Shown: piece after piece, positions 29,891 to 38,901 of the stretch | Position numbering within the stretch: position 1 is the first letter of the stretch | Layout of the letters: every line of letters begins with the position of its first letter | Origin: Isotricha intestinalis | Taxonomy: Eukaryota > Ciliophora > Litostomatea > Vestibuliferida > Isotrichidae | NCBI GenBank assembly: GCA_023807065.1 | Contig: JAJJLU010003534.1 | Location: 1 to 58,699 of the forward strand | Length of the DNA stretch: 58,699 nucleotides | Direction of reading: 5' to 3' | Position numbers and translations under genes: made by a program | Notes under the pieces: model-generated | What the model was told of the DNA's origin: nothing | Seen by the model: only the letters and a program-made list of their open reading frames with translations | Database searches by the model: none

Positions 29891-30979
29891 TTATTTATTA
29901 TTAAGTTCACTATTTATTTGTTTTAAAAGAGCTAATTTAGTAGAAATTGAATCATATAATAATGAAGAAACTTTAGCACATTTTTGAGCATTATATTTTC
30001 TTCCTCCATTTACTTTAATTAATAATTCTTCTTTTTTTGCTTCATCTTCATATTTCTCAGCTTGCATTTTTAATTTATTTATATTATCAATGTATTGTTC
30101 TTGAGAACTAATTTTTTGTTTTTTTTCGTAAATTTTTTGTTTTGAAACAGGAAAAATTTGTAAATTATTTTGATGTAAATAATCTGGTTTAACATCTAAT
30201 GGTTTTCTTTTATCTATATTATATCTATTATCTTTTTCTTTTTCAATTTGTTTATTTATTCTTTTATTTTCATTTTCTGTTTTATTTCTTGGTTTTTTAG
30301 GAATGAATGGTAGTTTTATTTTTTCTTTTGAATTTTTTTTTATGTTCTTATCATTTTTATTATTTATATTTATTTTCTTTTCATTATTATTTTTTTTTAT
30401 TGGAATTAAATTATTTTTTCTTATTCTTCCATCACTACTATGATTTCTGTATTCTATTTCAAATTTATTTTTTTCATTTTTTTGATTTTTAATTTTCTCA
30501 AAATTTAATTTGTGAACTAATTTAGAAAATTCTCTTATTTTTAAGCTTTTATCAACTAATAATTTTTTTTTTTCATTTTCTTCTTGTTCTAAGTTTTTAG
30601 AAATTGAGAATTTTTTTATATTAATGTTAAAATCTTTTTCCATTTTTGATATATATTCATTTTCTTGATCTTTCATTTTCATTTTTTTAATTTCATTATT
30701 TGCAATTCTTTCAATTTTCATTTTATCAATTTTTAAACAGTGTTCTCTTATTTCTTTTAATCCAACAGTTTTTTTTCTTTTTTCTTCATGATTAATTGGA
30801 CTGTTATTTTCTTTATTAATTAATATTAATTCATTCTTTTTTTTTTGATTTCTTTCTTCAATTTTATTTTCAATTTTATACGATTCAAGATATTTTTTTA
30901 TGTTTTTAGGATTGTAATCTTCATTTATAAGTGAGTCTATTTTAGATAATATTTTATTATATTTTTCATCAAAATTCAT
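29891..30979 (-). CDS. Coiled-coil protein of unknown function
   Basis: 362 residues, very rich in Lys, Glu, Asn and Ile, mostly predicted helical or disordered. A semi-conserved stretch lies at about 69-105 (KKTVGLKEIREHCLKIDKMK). The C-terminal 90 residues look more ordered (QEQYIDNINKLKMQAEKYED, ending with KVSSLLYDSISTKLALLKQI). No enzyme motif, membrane segment or signal peptide is present. Such proteins are common in ciliate axonemes and cortex, but nothing here proves that. Its start codon lies only 64 bp from the start of the APC4-like gene on the opposite strand. Confidence 0.7.
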   Translation of the reverse strand: MNFDEKYNKILSKIDSLINEDYNPKNIKKYLESYKIENKIEERNQKKKNELILINKENNSPINHEEKRKKTVGLKEIREHCLKIDKMKIERIANNEIKKMKMKDQENEYISKMEKDFNINIKKFSISKNLEQEENEKKKLLVDKSLKIREFSKLVHKLNFEKIKNQKNEKNKFEIEYRNHSSDGRIRKNNLIPIKKNNNEKKININNKNDKNIKKNSKEKIKLPFIPKKPRNKTENENKRINKQIEKEKDNRYNIDKRKPLDVKPDYLHQNNLQIFPVSKQKIYEKKQKISSQEQYIDNINKLKMQAEKYEDEAKKEELLIKVNGGRKYNAQKCAKVSSLLYDSISTKLALLKQINSELNNK

Positions 30980-31043
30980 TTTATTTGTTTTATAATTTAA
31001 ATATTATTTTTATTTAAAATTTAAACTTTTTGATTTTTTAAAA
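30980..31043. promoter_or_regulatory. Divergent promoter, 64 bp
   Basis: This is the shortest start-to-start spacer in the window, between the coiled-coil gene (minus) and the APC4-like gene (plus). It is A/T-rich with an almost pure A tract before the plus-strand ATG. Confidence 0.6.
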
Positions 31044-33197
31044 ATGAACAAAAATTTTGAAAAAATTTCTGAAAAAATATTACCTTTAAAAATAAGGAAT
31101 ATAATATGGTATAAAAATACAGATTTAATTATAGTTAATTGTGGAAATTACTTTGAAGTTCAAAGAATAAGTTTTAAGCATGAAACTATTTTTAAATTTG
31201 AAGAAAAGACTGAAATATTTCACATTAGTATTTTAGATCCTAAAGAAACTATTTCTGTTATTTTAATAGATGGTTCTTTTAAAATTATTGATATGAATAA
31301 TGGGGAAGTTGTTTTTTCTTCTTCTTTTAATAAAACTTTTTCTAAAAATTATTTATGCGGAGAAATCTTTAGTTTAGAAAATTATACAAGTGAAACAAAT
31401 GTAAAAGATAATCCTTTTAGTAATGATCAGTTAATATTTAATTCTTTTTCTAAAATAGATGTTAGTAAAGTTAATTATTATAATAATGATAAATTTTTAC
31501 TTAATACTTTTTTTATTTATGATTCTTTAAATAATGAATTAGAATTTTATCAAAAATTATTAAATAGTTTTTCTAAGATTAAAATCCTTAAAAAAGAAAG
31601 TGAAAACATTATAAATGTATTTCCTTTTGATATTGAAATTCTTCTTTTTGTTAAAATGTTAAATAATAATGATTATGAATTTAATATTATTAAATTATAT
31701 AATTATATTACTTATAAAGAACATATTTTAATTTATCAATTAGCTTTTTCAAAATGTATAGTAGAATACATTTCAAAAATATTATCTTTAATTACTAAAA
31801 TTATTTCTAAATTAGGTTATATATTATTTGATAAATACACTGATGCTAATGAACTTTCACTTAAAATTGATTCTTCTAATGAAAAAGAATACCAAAAAGA
31901 ATTTAATGAACAATTAAAGAAATTATATTTATTTGGTAATATTTCTGAAAATATTAAAAATTTTTTACAAAAAGATTTATTTGAATCAAAGTCTATTCTT
32001 AAAATGGATGAGAAGATACATTTTAATTTAAAAAATGTACAAGATATTTTAATTGAAAATGTTAAACCTTCCTTAAATAGATTAGGATATTATTTAAATC
32101 AAATACAATTATATTCTGGAATAATGGAATCAAAAAGTGAAGAAATATTAAATAATAATTTTAGAGAATTATATATTTTATTTGATAATTTTTTAGAAGA
32201 ATTATTACAAGAAAATTTAGATTATAGAAATTTTCTAAGTTGGATTAATAGCTTTAATTGCAAAGAAAATAATAATAATTATAATAATTCTTTAAAAAAT
32301 TATTTAAATAATATTTTAATTGATTATGAGCATGTATTAAATTTTATCAATAATTATCATTATAATTTAAAAAATATATTATCAAAAATTCAAAATGAAG
32401 ATGAAGAGAAAAAAGTAATTAAAAACAATCAAAAAAAATTTGAAATTAAAATCGAATCAACAATTGATAAAACTAAAAATTTAACATTACAAAGATTTTT
32501 AAAGGAAAATAACTTAAACATAACAAAAGAATTAAATTCACAAAATTTAATGGATTTTCATTTAGAAAAAAATACAAAAAATACAATAAGAGATTATTTA
32601 AGTTTATTAGACCAAAACATTGATAATATTAAAAAAAATTTTAATGAATTACTTTCAAAAAAAATGGAAAATATACCAATTAAATTTTTCACATTAAAAA
32701 ATATTCAATCTAAAATAACTGATTTATCATATATTCAAAATGAAACAAATGATTTTATTTTTTCATTTACAAACAATGAATCATTTAAATCAATTCTTTA
32801 TTTAATAGTATATAATAAATCAACATCAGAATTTAAAATATCAAAAATTAATTTCACATATGAAAACGATATTAAAATCTTAGATTATAAAATAACAAAA
32901 CAAAATGAATTAATATTACTAGTTAAAACAGTTAATATAGAAAATAATTTACCATCAATAAAGTATACATTAATATTATCAGTATTAACAAATTATAATT
33001 TTAATTTATTAAAAAGTGAAAACAATAATACTTTTAACTTATTTGATTATGGAAATGTAGAAGATATTAAAATAGACACATTCGCTGATGTTGAATGTTC
33101 AGATAATTCTTTTATTTCTGTAGGAGATAGAAGACTTCTTGCTTTAGTAAATAATACTTCTAATAAAATTACTATTATTGATATTTTAAATAATTAA
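31044..33197 (+). CDS. Probable anaphase-promoting complex subunit 4 (APC4)
   Basis: 717 residues. The N-terminal part (about 15-95) looks like the start of a WD-type propeller: IRNIIWYKNTDLIIVNCGNY, then VISVILIDGSFKIIDMNNGEVV. The middle is long and helical, and contains a segment that fits the APC4 family domain: LYLFGNISENIKNFLQKDLF followed by ESKSILKMDEKIHFNLKNVQ and NVKPSLNRLGYYLNQIQ (about 295-355). This parallels the APC4 pattern of a Leu/Gly segment, FL..DLGE.GL, then a helix with LxPALxRL. The C-terminal 150 residues return to beta strands, completing a split propeller. APC4 is a scaffold in the platform of the anaphase-promoting ubiquitin ligase, which drives mitotic exit. Divergence is high and the call rests on motif and layout. 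Confidence 0.6.
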   Translation: MNKNFEKISEKILPLKIRNIIWYKNTDLIIVNCGNYFEVQRISFKHETIFKFEEKTEIFHISILDPKETISVILIDGSFKIIDMNNGEVVFSSSFNKTFSKNYLCGEIFSLENYTSETNVKDNPFSNDQLIFNSFSKIDVSKVNYYNNDKFLLNTFFIYDSLNNELEFYQKLLNSFSKIKILKKESENIINVFPFDIEILLFVKMLNNNDYEFNIIKLYNYITYKEHILIYQLAFSKCIVEYISKILSLITKIISKLGYILFDKYTDANELSLKIDSSNEKEYQKEFNEQLKKLYLFGNISENIKNFLQKDLFESKSILKMDEKIHFNLKNVQDILIENVKPSLNRLGYYLNQIQLYSGIMESKSEEILNNNFRELYILFDNFLEELLQENLDYRNFLSWINSFNCKENNNNYNNSLKNYLNNILIDYEHVLNFINNYHYNLKNILSKIQNEDEEKKVIKNNQKKFEIKIESTIDKTKNLTLQRFLKENNLNITKELNSQNLMDFHLEKNTKNTIRDYLSLLDQNIDNIKKNFNELLSKKMENIPIKFFTLKNIQSKITDLSYIQNETNDFIFSFTNNESFKSILYLIVYNKSTSEFKISKINFTYENDIKILDYKITKQNELILLVKTVNIENNLPSIKYTLILSVLTNYNFNLLKSENNNTFNLFDYGNVEDIKIDTFADVECSDNSFISVGDRRLLALVNNTSNKITIIDILNN

Positions 33198-33279
33198 TTA
33201 TTTTTATTTTTTTATTTAATTATTAATTATTTAAAGAGTATAAAATTCAAAATTAAAATTAAATATAAGTTAAATTTAA

Positions 33280-34912
33280 ATGTCAAATCAAGAAAATAAT
33301 GTTGAAGAAATAAGTAATAATTTACTTTCTACTTTACAAAATGGAATTTTGGGAGTTTTTAATTTAAATAAGGAATCAAATAAAACAAAAAAAGAAAATA
33401 ATTCAGTTCATAATAAAAATGAATTAGAAGAAAAAAAAGATATTGAAAAGTAAAAATATATTTTTAATATTTTTTAGTAAGGAAGAAATAAGTTTAAATT
33501 TTGGAAAAAGTGCTACAAAAACAAAAAAAAAATTGATTGAATATCAGAAACTTTTTGGAGAAGAAGTAAAAGAAGATGATAATTTAAAAAAAGAAGTTAA
33601 AGTAATTTCAAATGGAACTGAATTAGAAAAGCAAATTGAAAACAATTTAATGTTTAAAAATGAGGAAAATAAAAAAGAAGAAAATAAAAAAGAAGAAATT
33701 AATGATGATAAAGAAAATAACTTAAGTCATATTTCTTTAGATCCTCCAAAAGAAATAACTTTAATAACCTTTAAAAAAGATAATTCAAATTCATCTGAAC
33801 AAAGTAAAAAAAATTCTTTAGTTGATAATCATAATAATATAAATAATGTTTTAATTGAAAATAAAAAATTAGATGTTGTACAAGAAAGTCAAAAAGAAGA
33901 AACTGAGAAAAATAATATTAATGATTTCAATAAAGTTATTGAAGAAGTTAAAAATTGTAATTCTTTAAAAAAAGAAGAAAGTGTAATTATTAATAATAAT
34001 AATTTAAATGAAGTAGAATTTCCACAAAATAAAATTATAAATATTGAAAAAGATATTGAAATTACTTTAAGTGAAAATTTAATTTCAAGTAAACCAATAA
34101 AAATAATAAAAGCTGAAAATAATATGAATAATATAAATAATAATATTACAAAAAGTAATAATAAAAGTAAAATTTTAAAAGAGATAAATGAAGATAAAGT
34201 TCCTTCCAAAATTCAATCTAAAACAATTCATATTTTTAAAAATAACGAAGTAAACAATAGTATAATAGAAAATAATACAAAGCAAAAGACTGAAACTTTA
34301 CAAAATATTGATTTTAATAATCAAATTTTCAATAATAATACAAAAAATATTTTCAATAATGAAAATCATAATTTAAATAATAATAAATGCAATATCATTG
34401 ATAATAAAGGAAATATTACTGCAAAACAAAATAATAAAGAAAATAATGGTTTACATTTAAAAAAAGTAAAAAGTAAATTAAATCATAAAGTAAAATCAAA
34501 AAGAAGATTAAGTTCAGAACCTAAATATAATATTAATTCTAAATTAAATGAAAAAATAAATATTCAAAATAATAAAGTAAATAATATAAAAGCAAAAAAT
34601 GTTTTAAATGAAGTAACAAATAATATTCCTAAAATACAAAGATCTAAGTCAGCAAAAGGACATAATTTCCAAGTTAATTGTAAGAATAATATTAATACTA
34701 ATATTGGAGGAAAAATTCCTTCTTTTTATTTAACTTATGTTCCTAGATTATATAATGATAAAATTTTAAAAAAATGGGAAGAAGCTAATCATAAACAATG
34801 GTATAAATTATCTCCAAAAAGTAGAAAAATTGCAAATGAAGAAATGGAAAAAATTAAAATTTCAATGGATGAAGAATTAAAATTAAAAAAAGAACAAGAT
34901 GAAATGAAATAA
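33280..34912 (+). CDS. Low-complexity protein of unknown function, two exons with a 28-nt intron
   Basis: Exon 1 runs from the ATG at 33280 to 33449; exon 2 from 33478 to the TAA ending at 34912. Unspliced, exon 1 stops after 57 codons at a TAA inside the intron, and exon 2 has no good ATG at its start. Splicing gives a 534-residue protein starting MSNQENNVEEISNNLLSTLQ and crossing the junction as DIENKEEISLNF. The body is Asn/Lys/Glu-rich and probably disordered. The last 60 residues look ordered and may be a conserved domain: IPSFYLTYVPRLYNDKILKK, then WEEANHKQWYKLSPKSRKIA. I do not recognise it. A nuclear or cytoskeletal role is possible given the basic patch at about 350-370 (KVKSKLNHKVKSKRRL), but that is inference. 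Confidence 0.78.
33450..33477 (+). other. 28-nt spliceosomal intron
   Basis: Starts GTAAAAATAT and ends ATTTTTTAG. It is not a multiple of three, and its removal joins exon 1 (ending GAAAA) to exon 2 (starting TAAGGAAG) into one open frame. It has the same GTAA start and TAG end as the 27-nt intron at 9360-9386. Confidence 0.85.
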
Positions 34913-35272
34913 ATTAATTAGAATATTGTTGATGTTGACATTTAAACAATATTGAATAAGGTTTTAATAAAGATTATTTTAAAAAAACTTTTTTTTTTAT
35001 TAATAAATAATAATAAATGAAGTATTTTTATTTCTTTTTCAATTGATTTTTTTAAAACACATTTAAATTAATGAATATTTTAATTAATTTTTGTGAATAA
35101 CATTAAAAAAAATAAAAAAAATCATATTCACGAATTTATTTACTTAATATTCATATAATTATTTTCCCTTAAAATATAAAAACTAAAAAAACTTATTTAT
35201 ATTAATTTTAAAATACTTTAGTTACTCTAAAATAAATTATTTTTTAAACTTAAAAAACAAATAAATAAATAA
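34913..35272. other. Intergenic spacer
   Basis: About 360 bp of A/T-rich DNA between two plus-strand genes, with several T and A runs. It serves as the 5' flank of POC1. No other feature is visible. Confidence 0.55.
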
Positions 35273-36661
35273 ATGAACAAAATATTAATAGATCCAACAA
35301 TAACAAGATCATTTAAATATAATAACAATGAAATAACATCATGTTTATTTTCTCCAGAAACAAAGCAATGTATAGGAGGAACATTAAATGGAGATGTATT
35401 AATATGGACATTTAAGCCTCAAATGATTCCATTTAAATTACAAGGACATAAATCTTATATAAACGATATATCAATAAATCCAAAAGGTAAATTAATAGCT
35501 TCAGCATCAAATGATAAAACAATTAGAATTTGGTTAAACACAGGAAAAAATCAAAGTAGTCATATTATAAATAGTCATTATGGTCCAGTTAATTCAGTTG
35601 ATTTTAGTTTAAATGGTAAATTTTTATTATCTTCTTCTAACGATAAAAACATTAAATTATTTTCTGTTAATAATAAATTTAAATTTATTAACTCTTATAT
35701 TGGACATTTAAATTGGGTTAATTATGCTAAAATTAGTCCTGATGTTCATTTAATTTGTTCTTGTTCTAATGATAATACTGTTAAATTATTTGATTTAGAA
35801 AAAAAAAATATGATATATAATATTAATGATCATTTTGATAGTGTTAATTATTGTAATTTTTCTCCTGATTCTAATTTAATTTGTTCTTGTTCAAATGATA
35901 AAAATATAAAAATATTTGATATAAGAAATGGGAAATGTATATGTCATTTAAGTGGTCATTTTGATAAAGTTAATAAAGTAATTTTTCATCCAAGTGGAAA
36001 TTATTTATTAAGTTGTTCAGATGATTCAACAATAAAAATTTGGGATTTAAAAATGGGACAATTTTTCAATAGTGTAAGAGCTCATAAAAATAAAGTAAAA
36101 GATATTAATTTTAATAAAGATGGAAGTGAATTTTGTTCTTGTGGAGATGATAAAGTTGTTTTAGTTTGGAAAAGTAATATTAAAAATATGGATATTGAAT
36201 ATAAACTTTTAAATGATTTTATAAATAATCAAAATACTATGAAAAGTTCTATTGATGAAAATAAAAAAAGTTCTTTAAGAGATAAAAAAAATTCTAATGT
36301 GAAAAATAAAGGAAAAAATAATAAAAATGTTATAAGTGAAAAAAATAGAATTATTAATGAAAATAATAAAGATTCTAATTATGAATTTACTACTTCTAGT
36401 GTTGATAGAATGATTATGCAATTAAATAATTTTTCAAAAACAATGAATGAAATGGGACAAAGAATTGAAAATGTTGAATATCAAATTGAAGATATTTATA
36501 AGAGAAGAAATATGGAAAATATTCAACAAAATGAAAATAAAATTAATAATGAAAATGAGATTAAAGAAGTTATAAATGAAGAAAATGAAAGAGTTGATAA
36601 TCCTGTTGAAATATTTGAAGATATTAAAGAACATGTTGAAGATATTAAATCCACTGAATAA
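35273..36661 (+). CDS. POC1: POC1, WD40 centriole/basal body protein
   Basis: 462 residues. The N-terminus is seven WD40 repeats (about 10-310). They follow the order and wording of animal POC1: GHKSYINDISINPKGKLIAS, NDKTIRIW, a repeat with INWV-like LNWVNYAKISPDVHLI, SGHFDKVNKVIFHPSGNYLL, and a last blade ending DDKVVLVWKSN. After a charged linker, residues about 372-412 (SSVDRMIMQLNNFSKTMNEM then GQRIENVEYQIEDIYKRR) match the C-terminal POC1 coiled coil. POC1 stabilises triplet microtubules and is needed to keep basal bodies sound under ciliary beating. Its presence shows the organism builds centrioles or basal bodies. The C-terminal tail is Glu/Asn-rich. Together the two conserved parts make the assignment strong. 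Confidence 0.9.
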   Translation: MNKILIDPTITRSFKYNNNEITSCLFSPETKQCIGGTLNGDVLIWTFKPQMIPFKLQGHKSYINDISINPKGKLIASASNDKTIRIWLNTGKNQSSHIINSHYGPVNSVDFSLNGKFLLSSSNDKNIKLFSVNNKFKFINSYIGHLNWVNYAKISPDVHLICSCSNDNTVKLFDLEKKNMIYNINDHFDSVNYCNFSPDSNLICSCSNDKNIKIFDIRNGKCICHLSGHFDKVNKVIFHPSGNYLLSCSDDSTIKIWDLKMGQFFNSVRAHKNKVKDINFNKDGSEFCSCGDDKVVLVWKSNIKNMDIEYKLLNDFINNQNTMKSSIDENKKSSLRDKKNSNVKNKGKNNKNVISEKNRIINENNKDSNYEFTTSSVDRMIMQLNNFSKTMNEMGQRIENVEYQIEDIYKRRNMENIQQNENKINNENEIKEVINEENERVDNPVEIFEDIKEHVEDIKSTE

Positions 36662-36940
36662 ATATTTTATATTATTTAATTTAATATTTTATTTTTTTTT
36701 TAAAAAATTGGAAAAATTAAAATTAAATAAATATATTTTCCAAAATTCAAATTTGGAAAAATCATAAATTTAATATAAATAAAAAATAAAAATAAATAAT
36801 ATGTTAAAGAAAAAAAAAAACAATAAAACTCTAAACAACAAATAAACAAAAAATAAACAAATAAATAAAAATAAAAAATAATAAACAATTTAAAAAAAAA
36901 AATAAAATTAAAAAAAGATTTATCAATAAAAAAAAATAAA

Positions 36941-38716
36941 TTATTCTTCAATTTTCATATATGAAAACTCTTTTCCTTTCTTTCCTCCAACACTACAATA
37001 CATAGGATTTTCTTTATTAGGATAAAAATCCCCACTATAAACTTTTCCATTACTCATAGAAAGATTACCAAATCCAAAAGGAACTCCATTTTGCCAAAAG
37101 CCAAAATAACTATCTCCATTATTCCAACTCCACTTTCCAAAACCATAATAAGTATCTTCTTGAAATTCTCCTTCATAAATACCATCTTTAGTCTTATAAA
37201 CACCATATCCAAATTTTTTCCCATTTTTAAACTGCCCTTCATAAATATAATTCCCACCATATAACATTCCATAACCATTATATTTATTATCAACAAAATT
37301 TCCTCTATAAAATTTCCCGTTAGGAAAAGATAAAGTTCCAAATTTTAAATTATCATTTTCAAATTTACCTCTAAAAATTGATATATTATTAAAGTAAAAG
37401 ATTATACCAAAACCATTTTTTTTTCCATTTGAAAAATATCCTTGATATATATTTCCATTATATTCTCTTAAGATTCCTCTTCCGTGTTGTGAATCTGTTT
37501 GAGTATTCCAATCGCCTATATATATTCCATTTGATAATGTTTTTTTTGTATAATGTACTATTTTTTCTCTTTGGTTTTTTTTTATTTCATTTAGTTTTTC
37601 ATATATATCATTTATTTTTTCTATTTCCTTTGATGTAAATATTAATTTCTCTTCTAAAGTATTATTTTTTGTGTTTTGAGTTACACTTTGTTTTTTAACT
37701 ATATTATTCTTTGTTATTGAATTTTTTGTATTGTTATTAATGGTATTATCATTATTAGTATTATTGTTAAATAATTGGAATGAAAAATTTTTGTGATTTT
37801 TTGATATTGTTTTTAAAATGTAATTTTCTTTATTCTTTAAGTAATCTATATAATTTGTAATAGAATCAAATAATTTCTGATTATGATTCTTTGATTCATT
37901 TTCTATATTAAAATTATCATTTAAATCAGTTTTAATTGGATTTTTAATATTAAAATTTAGGAAATTTAAAGCATTATCAATAACTTCAAAAATACAAGAT
38001 TTATTATTTTGTTTTAATGTATATGATGTTAGGATTTCTTTTGAAAATTCTAATTCTAATTCATTCATTTTAATATATTTTTCAGAGTTAATTCTAATTT
38101 CTTCTATTTTTTTTTCTAAAATTTGAATCATTTTATTAGTAATTTGTTTAATTTTTTCAATATGAACTTGTGCATCTTTAATATTTTTTTGAAGTTTATT
38201 AAGATTATTATATGAAAATATTAAATTTGAAGAATCACAAATAAAATGATTAATATGTTTAATTTTACAAAAATTACAAAAACTCCTATTACATGAATCA
38301 CAATAACCAATACATTCTTTATTATCAGAAATACATTTAGTTCCTAATTTTAATAAATTTGCAATAATATGATTTTTAGAATATTCTTTATGAATAGATT
38401 TACAAGAATAACAAAAATATTGTTTGCAATTAAAACAATAAAACATTTTTAATTGATTAGAAGATAAATTTTCAGAACATTGATTACATATTAAACTTTT
38501 ATTATGTTGATTATCTAAATATTCTCTTAATTCCATTTTAACATTATGTCTTTCTTGACATGAAGTAATTATTATTATTTTATTTTTATTTGTTTCAATA
38601 TTAAATTTTGCAGGAAGAGGACATTGAGGACATGATAAATAAAGTATTGAATCATTTTTAACTACTAAAGCATTTTGATTTACTTCTGATATATCGATTT
38701 CTGAATTTAATGACAT
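36941..38716 (-). CDS. B-box zinc-finger and MORN-repeat fusion protein
   Basis: The ORF is open to an ATG at 38773, but I choose the ATG at 38716 (MSLNSEIDIS): the 19 codons before it are basic repeats encoded by an A-run that looks like leader. This gives 591 residues. The N-terminal 180 hold Cys/His zinc modules: CPQCPLPAKF, CNQCSENLSS with CFNCKQYFCYSCKSIHKEYS, and a B-box-like CDSCNRSFCNFCKIKHINHF. A coiled coil follows (about 185-260), as in TRIM proteins. After an Asn-rich linker come eight MORN repeats (about 395-570; for example IYQGYFSNGKKNGFGIIFYF). No RING precedes the B-boxes, so ligase activity is uncertain. MORN modules usually bind membranes or cytoskeleton, so this may be a cortical scaffold. 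Confidence 0.82.
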   Translation of the reverse strand: MSLNSEIDISEVNQNALVVKNDSILYLSCPQCPLPAKFNIETNKNKIIIITSCQERHNVKMELREYLDNQHNKSLICNQCSENLSSNQLKMFYCFNCKQYFCYSCKSIHKEYSKNHIIANLLKLGTKCISDNKECIGYCDSCNRSFCNFCKIKHINHFICDSSNLIFSYNNLNKLQKNIKDAQVHIEKIKQITNKMIQILEKKIEEIRINSEKYIKMNELELEFSKEILTSYTLKQNNKSCIFEVIDNALNFLNFNIKNPIKTDLNDNFNIENESKNHNQKLFDSITNYIDYLKNKENYILKTISKNHKNFSFQLFNNNTNNDNTINNNTKNSITKNNIVKKQSVTQNTKNNTLEEKLIFTSKEIEKINDIYEKLNEIKKNQREKIVHYTKKTLSNGIYIGDWNTQTDSQHGRGILREYNGNIYQGYFSNGKKNGFGIIFYFNNISIFRGKFENDNLKFGTLSFPNGKFYRGNFVDNKYNGYGMLYGGNYIYEGQFKNGKKFGYGVYKTKDGIYEGEFQEDTYYGFGKWSWNNGDSYFGFWQNGVPFGFGNLSMSNGKVYSGDFYPNKENPMYCSVGGKKGKEFSYMKIEE

Positions 38717-38901
38717 TATTTTTTTTTTTTTTTTTGATTTGAATCTTTTTTCTTTTATGTTGTTTTTATACAAATTAACTCGTGTTATTTTTTAAATTTA
38801 GTCATTTATTTAGACAATTATTAGATAAATTTTATTTTATATTTATTAATTAATTTGTAAAAAAAATATTTTTTTAAAATCAAAATCAAAATAATTAATT
38901 A

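Noticed and set aside
33443..33477. Start of the long ORF at 33443
   Set aside because: It begins at TTG inside exon 1 and reads through the intron; splicing at 33450-33477 gives a proper ATG start.
38717..38773. First 19 codons of the B-box/MORN ORF
   Set aside because: Lys-rich, encoded by an A-run; the ATG at 38716 directly after the run is the more natural start.
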